Assembly: GCA_002257025.1 (NCBI GenBank)
Contig: NCHA01000001.1
Location: 496,001-560,000 of the forward strand
From: Sphingobacteriales bacterium 16-39-50
Lineage (GTDB): Bacteria > Bacteroidota > Bacteroidia > Sphingobacteriales > Sphingobacteriaceae
Direction: 5' to 3'
Length of the DNA stretch: 64,000 nucleotides
Positions 45,384 through 56,400 of the stretch are shown here, one piece after another (position 1 is the first letter of the stretch; every line of letters begins with the position of its first letter). A model generated the notes under the pieces. That model searched no databases. It had not been told where the DNA came from and worked only from the letters and a program-made list of their open reading frames with translations. The translations under genes were made by a program, and so were the position numbers.

Positions 45384-47354
45384 TCATTTCCTTTGAAACT
45401 CCGGAGATCCCAAAATCACCCCAACTACTTGTGCAAGCATCAAATTGCCAGCATTCTGTGTTTGTCCCTGACTGGTCCCTGAAATCACTCTGCTTCCTTT
45501 TGATTCTGTAAGATCACTCATCTGCTGAGCATCTTCATTTACTATTATTGCCTTTGGCTGTTGCACTAAATTGAGTGATGCAGCCCTTTCAACCTTATTA
45601 ATAAGTTCAGGATCATTTAACAGAGGAATTAAACGTGCAATCGTTTTTTCGAGATCCCGTTCCGGGAGAATTAATTCGCTATACTGATGCAATGCAGATT
45701 CAGAACTTTCAGGTTCCCTGTTTTTATTCAAAGCAAGCAGATTTAGCCTCACTCCGGGAATCCGCTGAGCAGCTAGTGCCAGACCGAAATTCATCCTGTT
45801 CAGCAAGGAACCTGTATTGATCCAGTATTGTCCCTTATCCGGAAAACCAGTGGGAGCCTGATAAAAATACATTTTCTGACCCATTCGGCTGATCCAGTTG
45901 TTTAGCTGGAATGGTTGACTAACATCAGCATTCAAACCTCGTACAGCACTGATAGCCAGTTCAAAAGGAGATTTTGTCTTCTCACGTATAGCCTCAGCGG
46001 ACCAGAATTCAGGGGAAGATACCATACGAATCAGGATCGCTGAAATATCACCATCCTTCTGCTTAAACGTTTCTGCCATCTTTTCAATCAAAGTTTCAGA
46101 TGGGTTGTCATTAACAAATCGAACCGCTAGTTTACGGGAGATGAATTTCGCGGTTGAAGTATGATTAGCGAGCATTTTTAGAAGTTCAAGACCCTCTTCA
46201 TAAGCACCATTTGCAGCAAAAACTTTACCCAGAACCACTTTTTCGCCTCTGTCATGCCGATTTGCAGCAAAAAGAAAGTCTCCCTCTATTACAAAACCTC
46301 TTTTCTTCAAGTTCTCTATACCTGCTTTTTCAATCATATTTCTCAAAGGATTTCCATAAGCATTGTCCATTGGGTAAACCGACCAGCCTGTCAGAACCCG
46401 GGCTGCCTGAGTTACATCCGATTGGGTATAACCTCCATCCACTCCCATGGTGTGCAACTCCATCAATTCACGTGCATAATTTTCATTTAGCCCTTGATTT
46501 TTTCTGTTCTGCTGAACTTTTTTCAAGGACTGAACCCTTGCAGAATCAGTGTTGGCCATTTGCATTCTTGCCTTATTAACAATCTGACTCCTGACCCTAT
46601 CATTTACAGGCATTAAAGTACTCTCACTTGTCCCCGAACTGCTAAAATTATCCAGGAAGAAAAGCATAGCGGGAGATTTTGCCGTTGCAATAAGCAAATC
46701 TTCAAACCTGCCATTCACATTAGGCCTGATCACATCCCTTTCATAAGCTGGGATATATTCAGCACAAATATTTTTGGTGATCGAAACGTTAAAATGGTTG
46801 AACCAGAAATCTGTTAAAACTTCCTGAAGCTGATTATTACTGTATACGGCTCTTAAGATCTTTTGATTAACAAGCTGTCTGAACAGTTCTGCCTGCGGTC
46901 TATAACCCTTATCTCGCATATACGTTGCCAAACTTGCACGGTACTTCTTCATATCAGACAGATTAACTGAATCCTTGTTAATCAGTCCGTCTTTTATCGC
47001 CAATCGCAAGATCTGTGCATTCTTGGGAAAGAGTTTAACGACTTCTGCATTGCTAAGATTGATGGCATCATATGAACTCAGCCTTTTATTCAGCTCATCA
47101 TCCTTCTGCCCGGCGGCCAATTGCTGGGAAAACCATTTCTCCAGTCCAATGTCGACAAGCGCATCAATATCCCCGGGACGGGCTCCGAATGTAAAACGAT
47201 TCAATAAGTGTGCGGCAGCCTGACGTTCGGTCAAACCGGCCTTTTTGTAAGGAAATTTAATCTTGTCAGATTCAGAAATTTTGAATGATGAACCGACTAT
47301 CAGGTAAAAAGCCAGAAAAAGGGGCAGATAAAAGAATTTCAGAATATTTTTCAT
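45384..47354 (-). CDS. DUF1800 family protein
   Basis: 656 residues with an N-terminal signal or anchor (about 1-23). Family features: AAAHLLNRFTFGARPGDIDAL (about 46-66), VLTDFWFNHFNVSI, ENYARELMELHTMGVDGGYTQSDV (about 294-317) and GFPDKGQYWINTG. DUF1800/DUF1501 pairs are widespread in Bacteroidota and Planctomycetes, with no established function. Same operon as the DUF1501 gene. The C-terminal half is Gln/Ser-rich near 620-645, which is low complexity. Confidence 0.88.
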   Translation of the reverse strand: MKNILKFFYLPLFLAFYLIVGSSFKISESDKIKFPYKKAGLTERQAAAHLLNRFTFGARPGDIDALVDIGLEKWFSQQLAAGQKDDELNKRLSSYDAINLSNAEVVKLFPKNAQILRLAIKDGLINKDSVNLSDMKKYRASLATYMRDKGYRPQAELFRQLVNQKILRAVYSNNQLQEVLTDFWFNHFNVSITKNICAEYIPAYERDVIRPNVNGRFEDLLIATAKSPAMLFFLDNFSSSGTSESTLMPVNDRVRSQIVNKARMQMANTDSARVQSLKKVQQNRKNQGLNENYARELMELHTMGVDGGYTQSDVTQAARVLTGWSVYPMDNAYGNPLRNMIEKAGIENLKKRGFVIEGDFLFAANRHDRGEKVVLGKVFAANGAYEEGLELLKMLANHTSTAKFISRKLAVRFVNDNPSETLIEKMAETFKQKDGDISAILIRMVSSPEFWSAEAIREKTKSPFELAISAVRGLNADVSQPFQLNNWISRMGQKMYFYQAPTGFPDKGQYWINTGSLLNRMNFGLALAAQRIPGVRLNLLALNKNREPESSESALHQYSELILPERDLEKTIARLIPLLNDPELINKVERAASLNLVQQPKAIIVNEDAQQMSDLTESKGSRVISGTSQGQTQNAGNLMLAQVVGVILGSPEFQRK

Positions 47355-47651
47355 AGTGTTTATCCGGATTTCTTCCTTATGACTATCTAAATCGTCGAGG
47401 GATTAATTCTTTCTGAAATAATTGCTTTGTTCCAATCAAAGAAACATTGCTTCGAGGAAATTATTTAAAAATATAGAGAAAAGATCATCAAAATATAAAT
47501 AACCAGCCAGCTAAATAAGATCATACTTTATAATTTTACCATATTCCATAATTTATCGGGCAAATGGATTAAATTCATATTTTAAAATCGTATAGAATAT
47601 TAATATCGGACTACAGATTAATTGTATTGAAACCAAAATCAATAATTAAAG
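47355..47651. other. Divergent intergenic region
   Basis: 297 bp between the DUF1800 gene and the GH5-like gene, AT-rich, without recognised repeats. It should hold promoters in both directions; none is clear enough to place. Confidence 0.35.
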
Positions 47652-48710
47652 ATGAAGATCAAATACATCCTTTTAGCTGCACTATTTATAACTGTAACTT
47701 TTCATGCCAGTGCACAAATTGCAGGTAAATGGAGTATAGAAAAAGCTAATAGTTGGCAAAAAGAGCATCCATGGATCAATGGGGCCAATTTTATTCCAAG
47801 CAGCGCAATCAACCAGCTGGAGATGTGGCAGGCTTCCAGTTTTGATCCCCAAACAATCGATCGTGAATTGGGTTGGGCTGAAGGAATCGGCTTTAATACC
47901 ATGCGCGTTTATTTACACAGTCTTGCATATAAACAAGATCCTGCAGGCTTTAAAGGCAGAATCGATCAATACCTCAGTATTGCCGATAAACATAAAATCA
48001 AAACCATTTTTGTATTTTTTGATGATTGCTGGAATAAGATTGGTGTAATCGGTAAGCAACCTGCTCCTAAACCGGGAATACATAATTCAGGTTGGGTTCA
48101 GGATCCGGGTGATCCGAATTACAGGGAGACTGAGAACTTTCCTGCTCTTGAAACTTACGTGAAGGATGTAATGCGTCATTTTGCTAGGGATAAGCGTATT
48201 CTTTTATGGGATTTATATAATGAGCCGGGTAATTCGGGCAAACTGGATACTTCCCTGCCTTTGTTAACAAAAGTTTTTGAATGGGCAAGACAAGTTAATC
48301 CTGATCAGCCATTATCTGTCGGACTCTGGAGGTGGGATTTTGAAAAACTGAATGCATTTCAAGTTCTGAATTCCGACATCATAACCTATCATGACTATGA
48401 AGCATCAGAATGGCATAAACGAGTCCTGCAGGTATTGAAGACCCATGGCAGGCCCATGATCTGTACTGAATATATGGCAAGAACCAATAACAGTACTTTC
48501 GCCAATACGATGCCGATGTTGCAAAAAGAAAATATTGGTGCAATTAATTGGGGGCTGGTTTCCGGGAAAACGAATACAATTTATGCCTGGGATAAGCCCG
48601 TTAAGGATGGTGCTCAGCCCGAATTATGGTTTCACGACATTTTCTGGCCTGATGGCAGACCTTATCGTATTGAAGAAACTGATCTTATCAAAAAACTGAA
48701 CAACAAATAA
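47652..48710 (+). CDS. Secreted GH5-like (cellulase-fold) glycosidase
   Basis: 352 residues with a signal peptide (about 22, ending HASAQ). TIM-barrel glycoside hydrolase of clan A type: FNTMRVYLHSLAY, then IFVFFDDCW. The acid/base is Glu191 in LLWDLYNEPGNSG and the nucleophile Glu273 in MICTEYMAR, with HDY between. These spacings are those of GH5-like enzymes often named beta-xylanase or mannanase. Substrate unproved. 61 bp upstream of an aldehyde dehydrogenase. Confidence 0.83.
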   Translation: MKIKYILLAALFITVTFHASAQIAGKWSIEKANSWQKEHPWINGANFIPSSAINQLEMWQASSFDPQTIDRELGWAEGIGFNTMRVYLHSLAYKQDPAGFKGRIDQYLSIADKHKIKTIFVFFDDCWNKIGVIGKQPAPKPGIHNSGWVQDPGDPNYRETENFPALETYVKDVMRHFARDKRILLWDLYNEPGNSGKLDTSLPLLTKVFEWARQVNPDQPLSVGLWRWDFEKLNAFQVLNSDIITYHDYEASEWHKRVLQVLKTHGRPMICTEYMARTNNSTFANTMPMLQKENIGAINWGLVSGKTNTIYAWDKPVKDGAQPELWFHDIFWPDGRPYRIEETDLIKKLNNK

Positions 48711-48771
48711 ACACCTGAATCTGATTAAAGGATTAATTTTGTGAGTATAAAAGCATCCCTGATAATTAGAT

Positions 48772-50139
48772 ATGAGAATAAATTCAATTAATCCTGCAAA
48801 CGGACAAGTAATTCAATCATATCAGGCACATACTCCAAAGGAGGTCAGTAAAATCATTACCAATAGCCATCTAGTCTGTAGAAATTGGAAAGAAACCCCC
48901 TTTTCATTACGAAGCAAGCTTTTGCATATTGTGGCTAAAATCCTGCGCAGCAGAAAGGAAGAGCTTGCTGTTCTTATGGCCCTTGAAATGGGTAAACCCT
49001 TGCCCGGAGGTCGCGCAGAAATCGAAAAATGCGCAGAGGTTTGTGAATACTATGCTAAAAATGCAGAACAATTCTTAAAGGATGAACCTGTTGACACCGA
49101 TGCATCAAAAAGCTATGTAAGTTTCCAGCCTTTGGGAATTGTGCTGGCGATCATGCCCTGGAATTTCCCTTTCTGGCAGGTCTTTCGCTTTCTTGCCCCT
49201 GCCCTGATGGCCGGCAATGCGGCATTATTGAAGCATGCTTCCAATGTTTTCGGCTGCGCCATTGAGATTGAAAAGATAATTATTGAAGCAGGTTTTCCTG
49301 AAAACCTGTTCCGAACACTGCTGATTCCCGGTAATGAAGTAGATCAGGTGATTGAAAATCCACTGGTTCAGGCTATTAGCCTTACCGGAAGTACTGAAGC
49401 GGGTAAAAAAGTTGCGGCAAAGGCAGCCTCATTACTCAAGAAATCAGTTCTGGAGCTTGGTGGAAGTGACGCTTATCTGATTCTGGAAGATGCTGACCTT
49501 GAGCTTGCAGCAGAAAGCTGCGTAAACAGCAGATTGATCAACAGCGGTCAAAGCTGCATTGCTGCCAAACGTTTTATAGTTGTAAAATCCATTGAAAAGG
49601 AATATACTGAACTTTTCAGACAGAAAATGGCTGTAAAAATAATGGGCGATCCGATGGATAAAAATACCGATATCGGTCCGCAGGCCAGGCCTGATCTGAG
49701 AGATGAACTTCATCAGCAGGTAATGAAGAGCATCAAACTCGGTGCTAAATGCATTTTAGGGGGAGAAATACCGGCCGGAGCACATTCCTTCTACCCTCCA
49801 ACTATTTTAACTGAAGTAAAAAAAGGAATGCCTGCTTATGAGGAAGAACTTTTCGGTCCGGTAGCAGCTATTATTTCTGCTAGCGATGAAGAAGATGCTA
49901 TTCGGATTGCCAATGACACATCGTTTGGATTGGGTGCTGCGGTATTCACAAAAGATTTAAAACGTGGGGAAATAATAGCATCCCAGCGTTTGGAAGCAGG
50001 TTCTTGCTTTGTCAACGCTCTGGTCAGATCAGATCCGCGTTTACCTTTTGGAGGGATCAAACAATCAGGTTATGGCCGGGAGCTTTCGCTTTATGGGATC
50101 AGAGAGTTTGTAAATATTAAAACGGCTTATATTAAATAA
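48772..50139 (+). CDS. NAD(P)-dependent aldehyde dehydrogenase, succinate-semialdehyde type
   Basis: 455 residues. Aldehyde dehydrogenase superfamily: LALMALEMGKPL-like start, cofactor-binding IMPWNFPFWQVFR (about 128-140), Glu228 in VLELGGSDAYLI and catalytic Cys262 in NSGQSCIAAKRF. The closest common annotation is succinate-semialdehyde dehydrogenase (GabD/Sad). It oxidises an aldehyde to the acid. It is downstream of a GH5-like gene; no GABA aminotransferase is nearby. Confidence 0.88.
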   Translation: MRINSINPANGQVIQSYQAHTPKEVSKIITNSHLVCRNWKETPFSLRSKLLHIVAKILRSRKEELAVLMALEMGKPLPGGRAEIEKCAEVCEYYAKNAEQFLKDEPVDTDASKSYVSFQPLGIVLAIMPWNFPFWQVFRFLAPALMAGNAALLKHASNVFGCAIEIEKIIIEAGFPENLFRTLLIPGNEVDQVIENPLVQAISLTGSTEAGKKVAAKAASLLKKSVLELGGSDAYLILEDADLELAAESCVNSRLINSGQSCIAAKRFIVVKSIEKEYTELFRQKMAVKIMGDPMDKNTDIGPQARPDLRDELHQQVMKSIKLGAKCILGGEIPAGAHSFYPPTILTEVKKGMPAYEEELFGPVAAIISASDEEDAIRIANDTSFGLGAAVFTKDLKRGEIIASQRLEAGSCFVNALVRSDPRLPFGGIKQSGYGRELSLYGIREFVNIKTAYIK

Positions 50140-50329
50140 TTATGGAGAACACTATGACCGACGTAAAGTTTCAGCTTTCCCACTATTGTAGCCTCTCCCG
50201 TTCTTTTTATCCAGGTCAATATACTTTTTCAATAGCTAATATACCTTCTTATCCGGTTGATCCGGAATAAAAATGTGTATTAATAAATGCATATGTTCAC
50301 ATAGAATACCGCGGACTATAAAATTCAAT

Positions 50330-50373
50330 AAACAGGTCTGCTTCCACAGTAAGAGGGAATTGCAGACCTGTTT
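50330..50373. terminator. Bidirectional hairpin between convergent genes
   Basis: A perfect 12-bp stem AAACAGGTCTGC (50330-50341) / GCAGACCTGTTT (50362-50373) with a 20-nt loop, located between the convergent aldehyde dehydrogenase and PHP genes. T-runs are short on both sides, so it may be a weak terminator for either. Confidence 0.6.
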
Positions 50374-50378
50374 AATGA

Positions 50379-51575
50379 TCATTTTTTTATTTCTGCAGCA
50401 GACAGGTTAAATACTGTCTGGTACACTTCATCAGGTGAAGTAATCAGGTTTAAAACTTTCATCCTAAGTGGCGTACTTTCAGGATATTTCCAAATTGCTT
50501 TCAGGGTAATTGTTGTAGTATCATGTGCCGGCAGTGTGACTTGCCCAAAGGGGTATCGTTCAATGTCAAAATCGGCTGAAGCCTGTATTTTAAAGGGTAT
50601 ATCGCTATTATTGAACAGTTTTATATTAAGTATAGGTTCACCGTTTCTTAACTGACGTTCTGTACTAACTTGTATAGCCGCTTTGAAAAATGCATCCGCC
50701 TCCAGCTGTCTGGCAACCAGGTAATCATCAAAATAGAGGGCTGTCCTTCCAGCCAGCATAGCCTCTTTCAAACTTTCTGCAGTTTTTTCTTTAGCAAAAA
50801 CAAGAGTCATTGGGCGATGTGTTTTCGCATACCTCGGTGAATTGTCATAGTGTTCATCGGTATTACAAACCATAGTGAGATTGTATTTCATGGCAAGTCG
50901 ATGAGCCAGAATATTATACACGCCTGAATTAACAACTTCAACACCTTTAAGTATTTTCCTTTCCAATAATTCTTTATGAAAAGTAGTGAAGATAGCTGTA
51001 TCTTTTTTATCCCACCATGAATAACCTGGATGGTTGTAAAAGACAAAAGCATCCTGCTTTTTGGCCTCCAAAAAAGGTGCAAGAAGCTGTTCATGAGTTA
51101 TTGTATCCTTCATGATGAATTTTTTCTTCCAGTTCTTCATGTAATCACTGGGCAAAATATTCGCATCTTTGATAAACAGGGCATTGTTATGATAAGGGGG
51201 TACCCTCGGAGAGATTTCCAGCCCTTTAATAATCATAAGATTTTTGTTTTTAGCAGCTTCAACAGCAATGTCATAAGATTGGTTATAATTCCTGGCAATT
51301 ACCTCTGGAAATCCTTCATAATCAATATGTTCTGTTAAAGAAATCACATCTAGTCCATCGCGTATTGCTTCATTAACACGGAAACTTGGCCACACATGCC
51401 CATCTGAAAAGACTGTATGCATATGGAAATCACATTTTAACGTTTTATATCCCGGAATATCAGGAAGGTTAATTACCCGGTTTGTTCTTTCAGTAATTTG
51501 AGACTTTGCAATCAGACTTAAATTTGAAAGAATAAAGATCAATAGAAACCGAGTTAGGTATTTTATATTTTTCAT
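50379..51575 (-). CDS. Secreted PHP-domain phosphodiesterase (Sb-PDE-like)
   Basis: 398 residues with a signal peptide (about 25, ending LIAKSQ). PHP metal site: DFHMHTVFSDGHVWP (about 49-63), SLTEHIDYEGFP near 85, KGLEISP, FVFYNHPGYSWW near 175 and NTDEHYD near 240. A beta-rich C-terminal region follows (about 300-398). The closest annotation I know is the Sb-PDE-type phosphodiesterase; the physiological phosphoester is unknown. It is on the same strand as, and downstream of, susD, but that gene has a terminator. Confidence 0.82.
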   Translation of the reverse strand: MKNIKYLTRFLLIFILSNLSLIAKSQITERTNRVINLPDIPGYKTLKCDFHMHTVFSDGHVWPSFRVNEAIRDGLDVISLTEHIDYEGFPEVIARNYNQSYDIAVEAAKNKNLMIIKGLEISPRVPPYHNNALFIKDANILPSDYMKNWKKKFIMKDTITHEQLLAPFLEAKKQDAFVFYNHPGYSWWDKKDTAIFTTFHKELLERKILKGVEVVNSGVYNILAHRLAMKYNLTMVCNTDEHYDNSPRYAKTHRPMTLVFAKEKTAESLKEAMLAGRTALYFDDYLVARQLEADAFFKAAIQVSTERQLRNGEPILNIKLFNNSDIPFKIQASADFDIERYPFGQVTLPAHDTTTITLKAIWKYPESTPLRMKVLNLITSPDEVYQTVFNLSAAEIKK

Positions 51576-51604
51576 TTCTTGATTGGTAATGGATGAATGA
51601 AAAT

Positions 51605-51633
51605 AAATAAAAAGGCTGGCCGATGGCCAGCCT
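51605..51633 (-). terminator. Intrinsic terminator of susD
   Basis: A 9-bp perfect stem AGGCTGGCC (51613-51621) / GGCCAGCCT (51625-51633) with a 3-nt loop, followed on the minus strand by a T-rich run. 12 bp after the susD stop codon. Confidence 0.88.
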
Positions 51634-51644
51634 AAAATTCAAGT

Positions 51645-53393
51645 TTACCAGCCTTTGTTCTGGGTAAGCTTTGGGTTTAATAATATCTCATTTGCAGGAA
51701 TAGGATAATAATAATTTTTGTCAGCATAACTTTTTGGAGTATTGCTGAGCCATACCAGATTCCCTTTAGTTCCTTGCGATAATTTCGAAGAGCTACCATC
51801 TACAACAAAATAGGTAACACCCGGAACTTTGCTTGTCGGAACTTTATCTACAAAGCTTACATCAGCTTTACCATCTTCATTTAAATCCAATAGTTGACCT
51901 TTGGCAGGAACGTAAATACCTTCGTAAACTTTTTCAAGTAGTTTACCGGCTCTCCACCTTCGTAAATCATCATACCGAGATCCTTCTGCAGCAAGTTCTA
52001 TCCCACGTTCGCGGCGAATTTCGAGAATAAGCGGGTTACTAATATTTGGAAAGAACTGATTTTTCATGTAAGGATCAGCCACCACCGGCATTACTGATGA
52101 ATTGCCTATACCGGCTCTGTTTCTTAAAGCTCCAACTGTTAGATTCCAGTCAGCAGCACTCAAGGTTCCCAACTCAGCTTTAGCTTCAGCAAAGTTTAAT
52201 AATACCTCTGCATATCTTATAATCGGAATCGAATTATAGCTTTCAGTACGGGTGTCAAAATATTTATCATCCAAAGAGAACTTTTGTATTTGATAACCTG
52301 AGTAAGTAACGGTAAAATCGGGTGGTGCAGGAGAGCCGTCCGAACGCTTGTAGGCTCCCATACGAATTGTTTGTTGTAATCTTTTATCCCGGTTTTTAAC
52401 CTCATCTTGAAACTCCATAACTTCATATCCAGGAAGATCGGTAAACCTGCTTCCATCAGACTTTAGATAGGTGTTGATGAACTTTTTGTCCAGGCCTAAG
52501 CGTGCTCCCAATGTGGCGCTGTTAAACCACCATGCCGCATTATGCCATTTTTTTAATGAATTATTATAAACAGATGCAAGTAATACCTCATTTGAAACCG
52601 GATTCTCACTGATAAATAGAGAGCGGTAATCCGAAGCCGGGTTACCTGTATTTTGAAGACGATACTGACCACCTTTGATAAGAAGATCAGAGGCATTTGC
52701 AGCTTCCTGTAGCCATTTATCAGCAGTGGAGTTCAGTCCTGCTTCTGGATGATACTTTCGGAAAGTACCTTCAAACAGACAGATCCTCGATTTCAGTGCC
52801 AGGGCTACCCATTTAGTTACCTGGGTGCTGGAATTATCTTTTGTACTATAAATATTTGCAGAAGCAAAGTCAATATCTGCCAATACTGAATCCATTACCA
52901 TATTCCTTGGATCGCGTGCCTTATATATATCAGGATCATCTACCTTAAGCGTTTTTCCATACCAAGGCACATCTCCGAATTGTTTAACCATGTTATAATA
53001 GAACATTGCCCTAAAAAATTTTGCGATTCCTGCATAATGGTTTCTTGCTTTCAAAGAAATATTGGGATTATTATAATGCTCCAAAAAATAATTGATGTTC
53101 CTCAGGTTGCTCCAGTTCCATCCTGTTGCATCTTGGGCACTCAACCTGCCTCCAATATATCCGGGAACAGCATTCGGTACTGTTATATCAGCCATCACAT
53201 CACCCTGATAAATCTGAGGTCCTGTGGGTAACATTTGTGTATAAAAAGAATTGATGTAGAGCTGTAGGTTATTTTCATTCGCAAATGCCTGCTCTGTGGT
53301 AAGCTTATCTATTGGTGCCTGATCCAGGTACTTCTCACAGGATGTCATTGTCACCACAAGGGTCAACAATAAGAGGATATTATTTTTTAACAT
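51645..53393 (-). CDS. SusD/RagB family nutrient-binding lipoprotein
   Basis: 582 residues. Lipoprotein signal MLKNNILLLLTLVVTMTSC (Cys19), then the SusD start EKYLDQAPIDKLT. TPR-like helical sequence (ARNHYAGIAKFFRAMFYYNMVKQFGDVPWYG, a SusD hallmark) and the C-terminal RRERGIELAAEGSRYDDLRRWRAG. SusD caps the SusC barrel at the cell surface and binds glycan or peptide. It lies 19 bp after the susC-like gene, which is frameshifted, so this SusD may lack its partner. No glycosidase is in the same operon. Confidence 0.93.
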   Translation of the reverse strand: MLKNNILLLLTLVVTMTSCEKYLDQAPIDKLTTEQAFANENNLQLYINSFYTQMLPTGPQIYQGDVMADITVPNAVPGYIGGRLSAQDATGWNWSNLRNINYFLEHYNNPNISLKARNHYAGIAKFFRAMFYYNMVKQFGDVPWYGKTLKVDDPDIYKARDPRNMVMDSVLADIDFASANIYSTKDNSSTQVTKWVALALKSRICLFEGTFRKYHPEAGLNSTADKWLQEAANASDLLIKGGQYRLQNTGNPASDYRSLFISENPVSNEVLLASVYNNSLKKWHNAAWWFNSATLGARLGLDKKFINTYLKSDGSRFTDLPGYEVMEFQDEVKNRDKRLQQTIRMGAYKRSDGSPAPPDFTVTYSGYQIQKFSLDDKYFDTRTESYNSIPIIRYAEVLLNFAEAKAELGTLSAADWNLTVGALRNRAGIGNSSVMPVVADPYMKNQFFPNISNPLILEIRRERGIELAAEGSRYDDLRRWRAGKLLEKVYEGIYVPAKGQLLDLNEDGKADVSFVDKVPTSKVPGVTYFVVDGSSSKLSQGTKGNLVWLSNTPKSYADKNYYYPIPANEILLNPKLTQNKGW

Positions 53394-53412
53394 GTCTTTT
53401 TAAATTATGATT

Positions 53413-56400
53413 TTAAAGTCCTAGGTTAATTCCAAAGGTGAACGATTTCTGCATCGGATATGAGAATCCATCACCCCCATTTGCATTTATCTCAGGATCT
53501 GATCCTTCAATAACCTCCGGGTCAAAATTTTTGGTAATCTTATACATAGGTGAGTATGTCCAAAGATTCTGGCCTGTAATATATGCTCTGATGGAAGATA
53601 CTTTCATTTTGTTAGTGATACGAGCAGGTAAAGAATAACCCAGAGTTAAGTTTTTAAGTCTGATATAACTTGCATTCTGAAGATAACGGGTTTGAGGAAC
53701 TGCCAGCTCACGAGTACCAGAAAGCGCGGTATAACCTCTGTAGCGTGGGAAATACGCATTTTGATCAGGATTTTGTTCTGTCCATCTATCCAAGTTGAAT
53801 GTTGGAAGGAAGCTATAAGGACGGTTCGATTGTCCCCAGAAAAATGCTGCTTCCCTTGATGGGAACCAATCTCTCTTGCCAACACCTTGAAAGAAGAAGG
53901 ATAGTGAGAAATTTTTCAAGCCAAGATCGCCGGTTATACCATAAGGTAATCGTATGGAAGAATTGCCAATTATCTTCTGGTCTCCCGGATCGTTCAATGT
54001 ATTTTTACCATTATTCACTTTCCCGTCATTGTTCAGGTCTTTAAACTTGATATCACCCGGAAGTAGTTTATTTGCATTGGATACTACAAAATAGCTCTGG
54101 TTTGCGTGACTTGCAATATCCGCAGCTGATTCAAAAAATCCTTCAGTCTCAAAACCCCAAATATCGCCAAGCTTTTGTCCCTCGTAATAGCTTGATAATA
54201 AGTTATTCGGATTATAGAACTTGGTGATTGCTGAAACATTGTCCGCCAAGGTTAGACGAAGTCCATAACTCAGGTTTTTATTTGGCCCGATTTTGTCTCT
54301 CCAGCTTAATGAAACCTCCCAACCCTGAGTATTTAAATCGGCAAAATTACCTTTAGGTACAGCTGAGCCGAAAACCGAAGGCAACGGCTGCCCGGAAGTA
54401 ATCATGTTGGTTGTCTTACGCTGATACCAATCAAAGGTGGTAGTCAGGCGATAGTTTAGGAAACTAATATCTGTTCCCAAATCAAGAGTGGTAGATTTCT
54501 CCCAGGTAAGTTCGTCAGGAAGTACAGCTGGCTTTTGAATGTAATTGGGAAAATTACCATTTACGATTACTCCGGATGTTAAAGGTGTAATAGTTTCAAG
54601 AAAAGTGTATGGTGCAATATTTCCATTGCCCAAAGAGCCATATGAGCCCCGGATTTTGAAATTATCCAGCCAGTTTTTAGTTCGCTCCATGAATTTTTCT
54701 TCAGATACTACCCAACCGGCTGATGCTGAAGGAAAAAATCCAAATGCTTGAGCTTGTGGAAATTTAGATGAACCATCATAGCGTCCATTCAGCTCAAAAA
54801 GGTATTTATCTTTAAAGCTATAATTTGCTCGATAAAATATTCCGGCAGTTGACCATTCGTAGCCACCACCGGTTAATCTATAGTTTAATCCGGTAGCCAG
54901 GTTAAAATCTGCCAGGTCATTAACAAGTAAGCCGTCCCTTTGGATGTAGCGGCTGTTAAATTTATCATATTCAAGATTACCTCCAGCAAGCACTTTAATA
55001 CGATGGTTGCCTAGAGGCAGACTATACTCCCCAAAAAGATTTGAACCATAATAATTTTCTTCTGAAGAATTCTCTCCCAAATAATTTAATCCTGAATTAA
55101 TTGTTTCTCCAGGTTTAATGCTGTACGGTACTGGAAAAAATTTACGAAGATCATTACTTGTTGACTTTAAATAAGAAAAGTCCCCCTTAATCGTAAGTCT
55201 GTCTTTAATCGGACGGGCTTCAAACGAGACTGAATTACGGTTAAAGCTTTCTCTGGTATTAGAGTTACTCTTGCCATAATAGAAATCACCGATGGAGTAT
55301 GCACCTACTATCGACATACTCCCATCCGGATTTAATAAGGGAGAAACTGGGAATGCTGTTACCGCCATTAAACGCCATACGGCATTTACTCCACCCACCG
55401 CCGTTAATGGATACTTATAAGAATCACTTGAGAAGTCTGTGTTTGTACTCAGATCCAACCATTTATTAATCTTGATATTACCCTTCGCCCTGAAATTGTA
55501 TTTATTGAAGTTATCCGAGTTATACCTGAAAATACCTTCCTGATTAAAATACCTTCCTGAAACAAGGAAATTTACTTTATCCGTTCCCCCACCCACACTT
55601 AACGAATGCTCCATCATACCTGTATTGTCTTTATAAAGTTCTTTAAACCAATCTGTACTACCATAATATTTGTAGCGACCGGTAACAGGATCAATAGAAA
55701 CTTTTGGCAGACTGGGATTTTCCGAGCGGGCCTTTAATGAATCCAGATCAGAAAGGGAAAAGGGTAACTGAGAATTGATACTCTGTGGATGAGAAAGATA
55801 ATCGTTCCATGAGTTAAAAGATTCATCGAAATTTTTTGCCCAGATATATCCGTCAGAAACCAGATCAGGAGTTACTGTGCGTTGATTGTTTGAATAATTC
55901 GCACTATAATTCACTTGAATCCTATCTGTTTTTGGAGTTTTTGTAGTTATAAGTACTACACCAAAGGCTCCTCTTGCACCATATATGGCTGCTGAAGAAG
56001 CATCTTTTAGTACAGAAACACTTTCTATATCATTCGGGTTTAGTGTACTCGGCACCCGGAACACCATCAACCAGAACAAGTGCACTTCCTCCAGAACCTA
56101 TAGATGTTATTCCCCTAATGTTATATGTGGCGCCTCTGGTTGGCTTTCCATCAGTCATTTTGATATTCAGATTTGGAATAACCCCCTGAAGACCTCTGGT
56201 AATATTGTTTAAAGGGCGATCTTCAAAGTATTCACTTCCAACCTGATCCACAGCTCCAGTAAGGTTTGCTTTCTTTTGAGTACCATATCCCACAACAATT
56301 ACTTCGTCAAGTGCTTTGGAATCGGCGACCATTTGCACATTTAAACTAGTCTGACGATCCAGGGTAATTTCCTGAGTATTATACCCAATAAATTTAAATT

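Noticed and set aside
46211-46579. 122-codon frame antisense to the DUF1800 gene
   Set aside because: It lies entirely opposite a well-supported gene and is Leu/Pro/His/Cys-rich without any family signature.
56030-56085. Programmed ribosomal frameshift in susC
   Set aside because: No slippery heptamer or downstream structure is evident, and SusC proteins are not known to use recoding; a mutation is simpler.
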